Assembly (NCBI GenBank): GCA_024635655.1
Contig: JAGXIL010000024.1
Location: 124,001 to 188,000 of the forward strand
Direction: 5' to 3'
Length of the DNA: 64,000 nucleotides
From: Gillisia sp.
Lineage (GTDB): Bacteria; Bacteroidota; Bacteroidia; Flavobacteriales; Flavobacteriaceae
The position numbers and the translations under genes were made by a program. How positions within the stretch are numbered: position 1 is the stretch's first letter; the number at the start of each line of letters is the position of its first letter. This document shows positions 1 through 8,587 of this stretch, one piece after another. Under the pieces are notes generated by a model. That model was not told the origin of the DNA and did no database searches. It saw only the letters and a program-made list of their open reading frames with translations.

Positions 1-1
1 A

Positions 2-469
2 TATGAAGACGTTGAATTTCAATCGATATCAGGAAAATACCTTTTGAAATCAAATATACAGACGGGGATTTTTATGGTGGTGGTACTGGTGATATGGGGC
101 TTCTTTTTCTTTTACGGAGCCAATCCATATTCCCTCTGGCTTGCTTTATTTGCAATTCTGCTGTATTTCGCATTTCGTTTCTGGAATAATTATAAGCTTC
201 AGCAAAATTACGGATATGCACTCAGAGATAAGGATATTCTCTATCGCCGGGGGTTTATGGTAAGTTCTACTACTGTGGTTCCGTTCAACAGGGTGCAGCA
301 TGTCTCTGTTTCCAGAGATGTGCTGGATAAGATGCTGGATCTGTCTTCAGTGCAGGTATTTACAGCAGGAGGCAGTGGAAGTGATATTGGAATTCCGGGG
401 CTTAACCCGCAACTAGCTGTTCAGCTAAAGGATGCCCTTGCGGCTAAGCTTTCAGAAAATGGATCCTGA
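2..469 (+). CDS. PH domain-containing membrane protein, YdbS-like (5' partial)
   Basis: The reading frame is open to the left edge of the window, so the TTG start at 44 in the ORF track is not the real start. In-frame residues YEDVEFQSISGKYLL precede it. Two adjacent hydrophobic segments (GIFMVVVLVIWGFFFFYG and LWLALFAILLYFAFRF) are followed by a bacterial PH (bPH2) domain beginning near YALRDKDILYRRG with the family motif VPFNRVQHV. YdbS-type proteins sit in the inner membrane and are encoded next to a longer YdbT partner, as here, where the next gene overlaps this stop codon. The biochemical role of the pair is not established. Confident in the family; the N-terminus lies outside the window. 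Confidence 0.85.
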   Translation, partial: YEDVEFQSISGKYLLKSNIQTGIFMVVVLVIWGFFFFYGANPYSLWLALFAILLYFAFRFWNNYKLQQNYGYALRDKDILYRRGFMVSSTTVVPFNRVQHVSVSRDVLDKMLDLSSVQVFTAGGSGSDIGIPGLNPQLAVQLKDALAAKLSENGS

Positions 470-1979
470 AGCATTTAGCGTTCCGCAACGCCAGTCGATT
501 CTAGGAGTAGCGCTTATTTTTTCAACGACCCTTTACCGGTTTTTACGTGGATTCTGGGTATTAGGGGTTTATTTTATTCTGAGCAATCCTTCTTCAGCCA
601 CAATCCTAATGGTTTCATTGGGTTTAGTAGCGTTAGGGGTCCTGGCATTGGGATATAGCTGGTTGTATTACCGAAAATTTCTTTTTCATATCGATTACAC
701 AAATCAGGAATTTGTTTTGCAAAAAGGGGTTTTTTCTACTGAAGACATGGCTATTCCCTTTGATAAGATCCAACAGGTCTATTTAAAAAGATCCCTTTTA
801 CAGCGACTTATTAATGTATACAGCCTTGTTATAGAAACGGCGGGGAGCAAAGGGGACGAAGTAAATATCAAAGCCGTCACCAGGGAAGATGCCCAAAAAT
901 TATCCTCCATTTTAATTCAGGTAAAACAGGCACATCGCCCTCAGGAAGGTGGGGAGTATCTGGATTCTGAAGAAACTCCTTCTTCTGAGCACTCCAGATT
1001 ATGGACCCATAAACTTGATTTTCTTACCCTTCTGAAGATCGGAATAAGTACTAACTACATCAGAGGTCTTGCCTTGGTTATTGCATTTTTTACCACAATA
1101 TATAATGAGCTAAATTCATTTTTCAAGGATTATGCTGAAGAGGTGAGCGAATACTATAAGCAGGTACCGGCACCTACCGAATCCATTGGAGTTTTCCTGG
1201 TCCTGTTTTTTATTTTGCTCCTAATAAGCATTATTATTACAGTGGTGGAGGTATACCTGAAATACTATGGGTTGACCCTGGTCCAGACCCGGGAAAGCCT
1301 GGAATTGGAAATGGGATTAAAAACCAACACTAAAGTCTCCCTGAAACCACGGCGAGTGCAATTGATGCAGATAATTACAAATCCTGTTCAAAAGTATTTC
1401 AATTTATATGAAACCCGCATTGCCCTTGCCAGTAGTGAAAATGCCCTGCTCAAAAAAAAGATTCATATTCCCGGTTTAGGCAAGGATACGGTTGAAAAGG
1501 TGGCGTTGTTTTTATATGGAGATGTGGAAAGTAATTTTGAACAAATGTTTTCTCCACACAAGCTGATGTTAATAAGAAGGCTGTTTTTTGTTTTTTTACC
1601 AGTAGCCGTTAGTTTCCTGATCTTGCAGTGGTTTCCATATACCAGCCATGCCATTTGGACGGGACTGGCAATTGGCTTTACTATTATAGGAGGCATATAT
1701 CAATACATTAGATTCAGGTCATTGAAATTGATTTTTTCAGCAGAGTTTCTTCAGAAAAAACAAGGGGTTTGGAATGAGCGGGAAGAAAGGTTCGAATTGT
1801 TCAAAATGCAGTCTGTAACGGTAAGTCAACCCTTTTGGTACAAGAAGAGGAACCTTATCAATATTGTTTTTCACACAGCAGGGGGAGATGTTTCATTTAA
1901 AGCAGTAAATAAGGACATTTTGCCATATATCAATTATATTTTGTACAAAGTAGAATCTACGAACAGGAAGTGGATGTAG
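459..1979 (+). CDS. PH domain-containing membrane protein, YdbT-like, three PH repeats
   Basis: Around 506 residues with three bPH2-type regions, each preceded by hydrophobic hairpins. They start near FHIDYTNQEFVLQKG, YGLTLVQTRESLELEMG and LIFSAEFLQKKQG; the first carries IPFDKIQQVYLKRSLLQ, the same signature as the upstream gene. The ORF track starts at 432, but the ATG at 459 (MDPEAFS) fits better because it overlaps the upstream stop by only 11 bases, typical of translational coupling; 432 is not excluded. YdbS/YdbT pairs occur widely in bacteria and are assumed to act together in the cytoplasmic membrane. There is no sequence hint of enzymatic activity. Confidence 0.85.
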   Translation: MDPEAFSVPQRQSILGVALIFSTTLYRFLRGFWVLGVYFILSNPSSATILMVSLGLVALGVLALGYSWLYYRKFLFHIDYTNQEFVLQKGVFSTEDMAIPFDKIQQVYLKRSLLQRLINVYSLVIETAGSKGDEVNIKAVTREDAQKLSSILIQVKQAHRPQEGGEYLDSEETPSSEHSRLWTHKLDFLTLLKIGISTNYIRGLALVIAFFTTIYNELNSFFKDYAEEVSEYYKQVPAPTESIGVFLVLFFILLLISIIITVVEVYLKYYGLTLVQTRESLELEMGLKTNTKVSLKPRRVQLMQIITNPVQKYFNLYETRIALASSENALLKKKIHIPGLGKDTVEKVALFLYGDVESNFEQMFSPHKLMLIRRLFFVFLPVAVSFLILQWFPYTSHAIWTGLAIGFTIIGGIYQYIRFRSLKLIFSAEFLQKKQGVWNEREERFELFKMQSVTVSQPFWYKKRNLINIVFHTAGGDVSFKAVNKDILPYINYILYKVESTNRKWM

Positions 1980-2133
1980 TGCATATGAAAAACCTGGGGG
2001 GAAAGGCTTTCTGGACAAAGAATAAGTCATTGTAAATTAAAAAAAGTGGTCAGGGAAAAGAGCCGGGGCTGCTGCAATCGCCCATATCCGGTTAAGCCTT
2101 ATGGATAAAATAAGATTCAGAACATGATGTGCC

Positions 2134-2195
2134 GCTCCTCTGGAGCTCTTATTAATATATTCCGATGATTCTATAAATTTGGCGCCTCGCTGAGG
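2134..2195. repeat. Pair of short palindromes (REP-like element) in intergenic DNA
   Basis: The 387-base gap between the PH genes and the dehydrogenase holds no convincing gene. It contains two small hairpins 38 bases apart: GCTCC-TCT-GGAGC (2134-2146) and CCTC-GCT-GAGG (2185-2195). Both have three-base loops and sit in GC-richer sequence than their surroundings. Paired hairpins like this resemble repetitive extragenic palindromes. Only one copy is seen in this window, so the repetitive nature is inferred. The 71-residue minus-strand ORF across it is most likely chance. Confidence 0.45.
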
Positions 2196-2303
2196 ATGGA
2201 TTTTAGCAGAAAACAATCGATTCAAATAAATAAAAATGTTGCCGGACAACAAAAATTAAATTGGTCATTCTGAAAATCTTTTACCTAATAACTTTAAAAT
2301 AAG

Positions 2304-2344
2304 AAGCCACATACGCCCTAATAATTTTAGTGCATTCGTGGCTT
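2304..2344 (-). terminator. Possible terminator downstream of the E1 dehydrogenase
   Basis: A perfect 7-base inverted repeat AAGCCAC / GTGGCTT with a 27-base loop lies 22 bases after the stop of the minus-strand dehydrogenase. On that strand it is followed by CTTATTTTAAAG, a weak T-rich tail. The large loop makes this a moderate candidate. Confidence 0.4.
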
Positions 2345-2366
2345 ATATAGGTATATACATTATTCC

Positions 2367-4778
2367 TTATCTCAATTTTGGAAACTTCTGCGGATTTGAT
2401 TCGCGCATGATCTCGTATACTTTTTCGTAAATATCTTCAGCTGAAGGTTTAGAAAAATAATCGCCATCAGTTCCGTATGCCGGTCGGTGAGCTTTGGCGG
2501 CAAGAGTTTGCGGTTTACTGTCCAGATGTATATAAGCATTTTGTTCTTCTACAATTTTTTGCAGAATATAAGCTGATGCCCCTCCCGGAACGTCTTCGTC
2601 AATAACCAGTAATCGGTTGGTTTTTTCTATACTCTTTATGATGTCCTTACTAATATCAAAAGGCAGCAGGGACTGTATGTCTATAACTTCTGCATTAATA
2701 CCTACATCCTCCAGTTCGTAGGCTGCTTCTTCTACCAGTCTCAAGGTTGAGCCGTAGGAGACCAGCGTAATATCTGTTCCTTCTTTAATGGTTTCAACCA
2801 CCCCAAGAGGAGTTCTGAATTCTCCGATATTGGTAGGAAGTTTTTCTTTTAACCTATATCCATTAAGGCATTCTACTACCAGTGCAGGTTCATCTGCCTG
2901 TAGCAAGGTATTATAAAATCCGGCGGCTTTGGTCATATTACGGGGTACAAGAATATGCATTCCTCTTAAAAGATGCACCAGTGCCCCCATAGGTGATCCA
3001 CTGTGCCAGATCCCTTCGAGTCTGTGGCCACGGGTTCTTACAATTAGCGGCGCTTTTTGTTTTCCTTTTGTTCGGTACTGTAAGGTCGAAAGGTCATCAC
3101 TCATGATCTGTAAGGCATATAAAACGTAATCCAGATACTGGATCTCTGCAATAGGCCTTAAGCCTCGCATTGCCATTCCCAGGCCTTGTCCAAGAATAGT
3201 TGCTTCCCTTATGCCGGCATCTGCCACCCGCAGTTTTCCATATTTTTCCTGAAGACCTTCCAGTCCCTGGTTGACATCTCCAATTTCTCCGCTGTCTTCC
3301 CCGAAGATCAAAGTTTCCGGCCGGGTTTCAAAGATCTTGTCAAAATTGTTCCGAAGGATTATCCTTGCATCCACTTCCTGCGAATCTGAAGAATATGTAG
3401 GTTCTACAGCTTTCACCTGAAGGGCATTTTGATTTGATTCGCTGTAAAGGTTACTGCTGTATTCCGGTTGAGAATTCCGGGTGTATTCCTCAATCCAGTT
3501 GATCAGTTCTGTTTTGGCTTCACTTTCAGTACCAATTAAGAACCTGAGACTTTTTCTTGCTGCTACCAAAAGATCCTTTTTTAGCGGATCCTTAGTTTCT
3601 GAAACTTCTTTTTTTAAGGAAAGAATAGTTTCTTTGTTAGTAATATCCTCTGCTACTTTCTCGAGCAATGGGAGCAGTTCTTTTTGCTTAACCTTCATAG
3701 GATTGGCATAAGCTTCCCAGGCAGCTTTTTTACCATCGCGGACCAGCTTTTTTATATCCTTTTCCAATTCCTGTAATTCCTCTTCACTGGCAAAATTGTT
3801 CTCGATCACCCATTCCCGGAATTTTACATTACAATCAAACTCCCGTTCCCAGCTCAACCTTTCTTCATTTTTGTAGCGCTCGTGTGATCCTGAGGTGGAG
3901 TGGCCCTGAGGTTGAGTAAGTTCTTTAACATGTATAAGGACCGGGGAATGACTTTTACGTGCAATTTTAGAAGCTTTTTCATAAGCTTCAACAAGGGCTA
4001 CATAATCCCAGCCATTAACAATAATTATTTCGTATCCTTTATTTTCGTCATCTCGTTGAAAGCCTTTCAGGATCTCACTAATGTTTTCTTTTGTGGTCTG
4101 ATATTTTGCGTGGACAGAAATTCCGTATTCATCATCCCATACACTCATTACCATAGGTACTTGAAGCACCCCGGCTGCGTTTATGGTTTCCCAGAAATGT
4201 CCTTCACTGGTACTTGCATTACCTATAGTTCCCCATGCAATTTCATTTCCTTTATCTGAAAACCTGGCAGCATCTATTCCTTCTACATTCCTATATATCT
4301 TGGAGGCCTGGGCCAGACCTAAAAGCCTTGGCATTTGTCCTGCGGTAGGAGAAATATCTGCACTGGAGTTCTTTTGTTCCATCAAATTTTTCCAGGTTCC
4401 ATCCTCCTTTAAGCTATGGGTAGCAAAATGCCCGCCCATTTGTCTTCCTGCAGACATTGGTTCTTCCTCAATAGAGGTATTGGCATATAATCCTGCAAAG
4501 AACTGTTCAATATTAAGAGCGCCAATGGCCATCATTAAAGTTTGATCGCGGTAATATCCGGAACGAAAATCTCCATTTTTGAAGACTTTTGCCATGGCAA
4601 GTTGCGGTAGTTCCTTTCCATCACCAAAGATCCCGAATTTTGCTTTTCCTGTTAGCACTTCTCTTCTTCCCAAAAGACTACATTCCCTACTGGTAACGGC
4701 GATTTTATAATCATCAATAACCTGGATTTTGAAATCTTCAAAAGAAATGGACTCTTTGGTAGGTGTGTTGCTGTGCAT
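2367..4778 (-). CDS. 2-oxoacid dehydrogenase E1, fused alpha and beta subunits
   Basis: An 803-residue fusion. The N-terminal half (about residues 40-390) is an E1-alpha thiamine diphosphate domain with GNASTSEGHFWETINAAG in the cofactor-binding region. The C-terminal half (about 470-800) is an E1-beta transketolase-like domain with FGEDSGEIGDVNQGL, GIREATILGQGLGMAM and the C-terminal transketolase fold. The enzyme decarboxylates a 2-oxoacid, probably a branched-chain one, and passes the acyl group to an E2 lipoyl enzyme that is not in this window. Fused E1 proteins are usual in Bacteroidota. A linker of about 80 residues (390-470) joins the halves. It stands alone with its own promoter candidate. 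Pyruvate or 2-oxoglutarate as substrate cannot be excluded from sequence. Confidence 0.88.
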   Translation of the reverse strand: MHSNTPTKESISFEDFKIQVIDDYKIAVTSRECSLLGRREVLTGKAKFGIFGDGKELPQLAMAKVFKNGDFRSGYYRDQTLMMAIGALNIEQFFAGLYANTSIEEEPMSAGRQMGGHFATHSLKEDGTWKNLMEQKNSSADISPTAGQMPRLLGLAQASKIYRNVEGIDAARFSDKGNEIAWGTIGNASTSEGHFWETINAAGVLQVPMVMSVWDDEYGISVHAKYQTTKENISEILKGFQRDDENKGYEIIIVNGWDYVALVEAYEKASKIARKSHSPVLIHVKELTQPQGHSTSGSHERYKNEERLSWEREFDCNVKFREWVIENNFASEEELQELEKDIKKLVRDGKKAAWEAYANPMKVKQKELLPLLEKVAEDITNKETILSLKKEVSETKDPLKKDLLVAARKSLRFLIGTESEAKTELINWIEEYTRNSQPEYSSNLYSESNQNALQVKAVEPTYSSDSQEVDARIILRNNFDKIFETRPETLIFGEDSGEIGDVNQGLEGLQEKYGKLRVADAGIREATILGQGLGMAMRGLRPIAEIQYLDYVLYALQIMSDDLSTLQYRTKGKQKAPLIVRTRGHRLEGIWHSGSPMGALVHLLRGMHILVPRNMTKAAGFYNTLLQADEPALVVECLNGYRLKEKLPTNIGEFRTPLGVVETIKEGTDITLVSYGSTLRLVEEAAYELEDVGINAEVIDIQSLLPFDISKDIIKSIEKTNRLLVIDEDVPGGASAYILQKIVEEQNAYIHLDSKPQTLAAKAHRPAYGTDGDYFSKPSAEDIYEKVYEIMRESNPQKFPKLR

Positions 4779-4799
4779 TTATTTTTGTTTTGAATCTCA

Positions 4800-4830
4800 C
4801 AAATGTAACGAAATCTAATGTTAAAAACAA
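4800..4830 (-). promoter_or_regulatory. Bacteroidota-type promoter for the E1 gene
   Basis: Read on the minus strand: TTG (4830-4828), 20 bases, TACATTTG (4807-4800). This matches the TTG-N17-23-TAnnTTTG consensus known for Flavobacterium/Bacteroides. The -7 box lies 21 bases upstream of the ATG at 4778. Confidence 0.65.
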
Positions 4831-4994
4831 TTCAATATTTGGTTGTTAAAATTTTATATTATTAGATAATCGGGTATTAAATTGTGATATTCACAAAAAT
4901 AATATGTTATACCGTTATTTAGTAAGAATAATGTAATTGGCTCACGTTTTTATCCTTAAATTTATCAGCTTAACTAAATACTTATAAATATTTT

Positions 4995-7811
4995 CTAATA
5001 CCATTCCCGGGTAAATAACTTTAAGAGTGTACTTAAATCCAGGGTTACAATAAAACGTATTTTTTGATCGTAATTATCCTGCGCAATTTCCCAGCCTAAG
5101 TTGGAATATACAGGGAAAAAAATTTCAAAATAATCCTGTACTAAACTTGCCCGGATTCCGGAATCGTAAACCAATTTTGCAGTAGCTCCATGGTTCTTTA
5201 CCAAACCAGCATCCCCATAGGCGAAGATCCATTTATATATATTGGTACTTGCATTAACTGTGGTAAGCCATTGATTTGCAAACCCGGGTTCCAGCTGAGA
5301 TTTAAAACCTCCTTCTGCCGGAATAAGTTGCTGGCTGAAGAGTCCGCTTCCCTGGCTTCTTCCGTAGTAATTGTAATCAAATAAATAATCTGTAGGTCTA
5401 TCCAGGGCAAAACTGAAATAATCGTTATCTTTTTCTTCGTTGTAAAGAAAAGTTCCTGCGAACAGGCGTAAATTGATTTGTTGGTTATTCCTGAACAATT
5501 TACGGTATTCCATTTCCAGTGAGACTTTACTGAAGTTCTTTGCAAGTTCATAATCCAAACCACCCGCTATGTAATCTACCAGATTGGTGTCGCTATAATT
5601 ATAGCTTACATTAAATACATTGTAATTTGGCTGGTCAATGGGAAAAAGGGGATCCATATCCCGCTGTACATTTACATTTCGAAGGGTTAAGCTTTGGCGT
5701 TCATTATCCCTCAGGTATGGATTCCGGAAATAAAATCCAAGATAAGGAGTGAATTTCTCGTAAAAGAGGTCGTACCCATAGGAAAAGCGAACTCCGCCAA
5801 TCCCATATCGCAAGGCAAATAAATTATCATCGTCAAAATAATGAGTATTACTTACAGAAGCCGAACCAACCACAGTCTTACTTGTAAAACCATATTTGGG
5901 TGCCAGTTTAAAATCCAGGTTTCTGTTTAGAATAGTTTTGTTATACAATTTTGGGCCTACAGCCAAGCCATCATAAAGATTGAAAGTTGCTTCGGGCATA
6001 AAAAACAACTGGGAATAACGCGGATCTTCCACATCCTGAAGCAACCTGAACTGAACCGGTTTATCAAGAAAAGAAGTAATTCCTTTATAGTTATCCCGTT
6101 GGTTAATTTCAGGAATCTTACCTTCATAATTTAATGCCAGACGATCAACACCTTTTCTAGGAATAGTAATGGTGGGATCTTCTTGTGTGTCTTCAACCCA
6201 GGTCTTGAAAACTATTTGGTTATCTCTCAGGCCGTAAAGAGATACCGGCATGTTATTGTCTTTTTTGTTTTTGATCGTTACCCGCAGGGAATCTTTTGAT
6301 TTTTTAACCTTCTGGATTTTAAAATCCATCTTCCCACTGCTGGCAACATAATCATCAAAAAACCAGGAGAGATCTTTTTCAGAGTTTTTCTCTAATACAT
6401 TTTGAAAATCTTCTGCACTGGTGATCTTGAGTTTGTTTTCCTGATAAAATTCTTTAATTGACCTTTCAACAGCATCATTATCTACAAAATCTTCGACATA
6501 TTTTAATCCTGTACCGGCCTTATAAGCATTAGCAATGTTTTCATTGAATTTCACCAGCGAATCCTGGGCAGTGGTAAGGGGCTGGTCAATGTTCAACCGA
6601 GCCATATGCAGATACAGGAAAGGATACTGATCATTAAATTCAAGACTGGCAGCGTGAAACCATCTAATTCCAATAATGTTGCTTAGACTGCCAAGAATTT
6701 TCATATCCGGATAATTTTCATCTACATAATCCATCATCAATGAAATATGAATAGCATCATAAGCCCATTTTTCTTCCCGGGGATTCAAGAAAACTGAATT
6801 TTTTAAATAGTGGTCAGTAATGGTTTTAAGTTGCTTGATATCATATGCGAAACCATCTGGAAAGGGTCTTAAAAATTGAGGCAATTGGTTTAGACCATAA
6901 ACCGGGTTATTAAGATGCTCTTCCTCGGTGATCAACATTTTTTTGTGTGGGTAAGTCCCAAGCCTGGTCTCCAAAAATTTCAGAATCCTATTAAGAATAA
7001 TTCCCTTTATTCCCAGGATCAATCCATCATCTTTAATATTGGTTACTACTTCTACCGAATTTACTTCCAAAGATTCCAATCTATAAGTCCTGGAAAGGTA
7101 TAACTGAGAATTCACCTGATCTGTTCCCGAGAGATAGTTTGTTTTAAAACCATTCTCAGTTCTCATCTCATCATGATTAAGGTTTGAACTAATATAATAA
7201 GAAGGGCGGGTAGTAAGTTTAAGAGTAATATTGGAGGGAACTGTATACTGGTTGGCCAGATTCTTATTGCTGTATATTTGCCATCCTTCGTCATAAACCC
7301 CCGGATTTATATACCAATATTTTAATTTAAAATTTCCCAGATCATCATAACCATACCTGGTGAATTTATCTGAAGGGATCTTAACCTGATACAACAAATT
7401 CAAATAAACCTTATCCCCGGGAGTCAAAGGTTCTTTTAATTCAACCCTAACAAGGTCTGGAGAACTATCGGGCCTGTTCCAGGTAAAACCCTGGACGTTT
7501 TTATCTGTAATACTATAAATTTTGGTTGATCCTCTTTCTTCTTCTTTTGCAAAATGAAATCGTCTTAAATAATCTTCAGCAAATCTTTTTGCAAGGGGAG
7601 TGGATTTATCTTTAAAACTGTTTGCCCAATCATTGAGGAAAATCTCGTGCAAGGTATCATTACTGGTATTTTCATATACAAGTTCCTGCTGAATATTCAT
7701 CGTCCTCGTGGAATCGTTAAGAACAGCAGTAATATCTATAGTTGTTTGGCCATAGCTCAGGCCAAATCCCCAAACCCCCAGAAAAACAAGCAGATATTCT
7801 TTTATATTCAA
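4995..7811 (-). CDS. Degenerate M1-type peptidase fused to an outer-membrane beta-barrel
   Basis: 938 residues. A Sec signal peptide (to about LSYGQ) precedes an M1 aminopeptidase-like part: an N-terminal beta domain opening with DITAVLNDSTRTMNIQQEL, then a helical part to about residue 480. A C-terminal region (about 590-938) is rich in alternating aromatic strands such as FSYGYDLFYEKFTPYLGFYF and fits an outer-membrane barrel. Where M1 enzymes carry HEXXH followed by a glutamate, this protein has ITDHYLKNSVF and later AIHISLMMDY, so no zinc site is visible and it should be catalytically inactive. It is the third gene of a minus-strand run uvrA - LOG - this gene with a 59-base gap. A surface binding or scaffold role is an inference. 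Confidence 0.75.
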   Translation of the reverse strand: MNIKEYLLVFLGVWGFGLSYGQTTIDITAVLNDSTRTMNIQQELVYENTSNDTLHEIFLNDWANSFKDKSTPLAKRFAEDYLRRFHFAKEEERGSTKIYSITDKNVQGFTWNRPDSSPDLVRVELKEPLTPGDKVYLNLLYQVKIPSDKFTRYGYDDLGNFKLKYWYINPGVYDEGWQIYSNKNLANQYTVPSNITLKLTTRPSYYISSNLNHDEMRTENGFKTNYLSGTDQVNSQLYLSRTYRLESLEVNSVEVVTNIKDDGLILGIKGIILNRILKFLETRLGTYPHKKMLITEEEHLNNPVYGLNQLPQFLRPFPDGFAYDIKQLKTITDHYLKNSVFLNPREEKWAYDAIHISLMMDYVDENYPDMKILGSLSNIIGIRWFHAASLEFNDQYPFLYLHMARLNIDQPLTTAQDSLVKFNENIANAYKAGTGLKYVEDFVDNDAVERSIKEFYQENKLKITSAEDFQNVLEKNSEKDLSWFFDDYVASSGKMDFKIQKVKKSKDSLRVTIKNKKDNNMPVSLYGLRDNQIVFKTWVEDTQEDPTITIPRKGVDRLALNYEGKIPEINQRDNYKGITSFLDKPVQFRLLQDVEDPRYSQLFFMPEATFNLYDGLAVGPKLYNKTILNRNLDFKLAPKYGFTSKTVVGSASVSNTHYFDDDNLFALRYGIGGVRFSYGYDLFYEKFTPYLGFYFRNPYLRDNERQSLTLRNVNVQRDMDPLFPIDQPNYNVFNVSYNYSDTNLVDYIAGGLDYELAKNFSKVSLEMEYRKLFRNNQQINLRLFAGTFLYNEEKDNDYFSFALDRPTDYLFDYNYYGRSQGSGLFSQQLIPAEGGFKSQLEPGFANQWLTTVNASTNIYKWIFAYGDAGLVKNHGATAKLVYDSGIRASLVQDYFEIFFPVYSNLGWEIAQDNYDQKIRFIVTLDLSTLLKLFTREWY

Positions 7812-7870
7812 TTTGCTATTAAATTATAAATTAAAGCGGGGTGTATGCCGAAGATCTGAAAGTTGTAAGA

Positions 7871-8560
7871 TTAGAAATTCGGACTGAGATTGTATTCATC
7901 ATAAAACTTATCCAGAATTTCTATTACTTCATCCTCTGTATCTACAACATGGAGTAGATCAATGTCCCCGTCACTTATATTCTGAAAAGAATCTAAAAGA
8001 GTTGATCTTACCCAATCAATCATACCTCCCCAAAAATCTGACCCCACAAGAATAATTGGGAATTTATCGATCTTATTAGTTTGAATCAATGTAATTGCCT
8101 CAAACAGTTCATCCAGAGTACCGAACCCTCCTGGCATAACTACAAACCCCTGAGAATATTTTACAAACATAACTTTTCTCACAAAGAAATAATCAAAGTC
8201 AAGACTTTTATCCCTATCAATATAAGGGTTGTCGTGCTGTTCAAATGGGAGGTCAATATTAAGCCCCACAGAAGTTCCTCCTGCTAGATGGGCTCCTTTA
8301 TTACCGGCTTCCATTATTCCCGGCCCTCCGCCTGTTATAACTCCGTATCCGTGGTCAACTATTTTTTGAGCAATTCTTTCAGTTAATTTATAATACTTGT
8401 GATCAGGTTTTGTCCTTGCCGATCCGAAGATAGAAACGCAGGGGCCTATTTGGCTCAGCTTTTCATAGCCTTTTACAAATTCGCCCATGATCTTAAAAAT
8501 AGCCCAGGAATCATTTGTTTTAATTTCATTCCAGGCTTTATTTCCTTGTTTTGCTCTCAT
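7871..8560 (-). CDS. LOG family (TIGR00730) nucleotide 5'-monophosphate phosphoribohydrolase
   Basis: 229 residues, a Rossmann-like fold with the diagnostic motif PGGFGTLDELFEA (near residue 140) and the glycine-rich GVITGGGPGIMEAGNKGA loop. LOG enzymes cleave nucleoside 5'-monophosphates to the base and ribose 5-phosphate; in plants this activates cytokinins, and in bacteria the role is probably purine/pyrimidine nucleotide turnover. Cytoplasmic. It lies 27 bases downstream of uvrA and 59 bases upstream of the M1-like gene, so co-transcription is likely. The length is typical for the longer LOG clade of Bacteroidota. Confidence 0.88.
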   Translation of the reverse strand: MRAKQGNKAWNEIKTNDSWAIFKIMGEFVKGYEKLSQIGPCVSIFGSARTKPDHKYYKLTERIAQKIVDHGYGVITGGGPGIMEAGNKGAHLAGGTSVGLNIDLPFEQHDNPYIDRDKSLDFDYFFVRKVMFVKYSQGFVVMPGGFGTLDELFEAITLIQTNKIDKFPIILVGSDFWGGMIDWVRSTLLDSFQNISDGDIDLLHVVDTEDEVIEILDKFYDEYNLSPNF

Positions 8561-8587
8561 TCTTCAAGTATAAATAAACAGTATAAA

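Noticed and set aside
2037-2252. 71-residue minus-strand ORF
   Set aside because: It runs through the twin palindromes, has no family features and no good start context; treated as chance.
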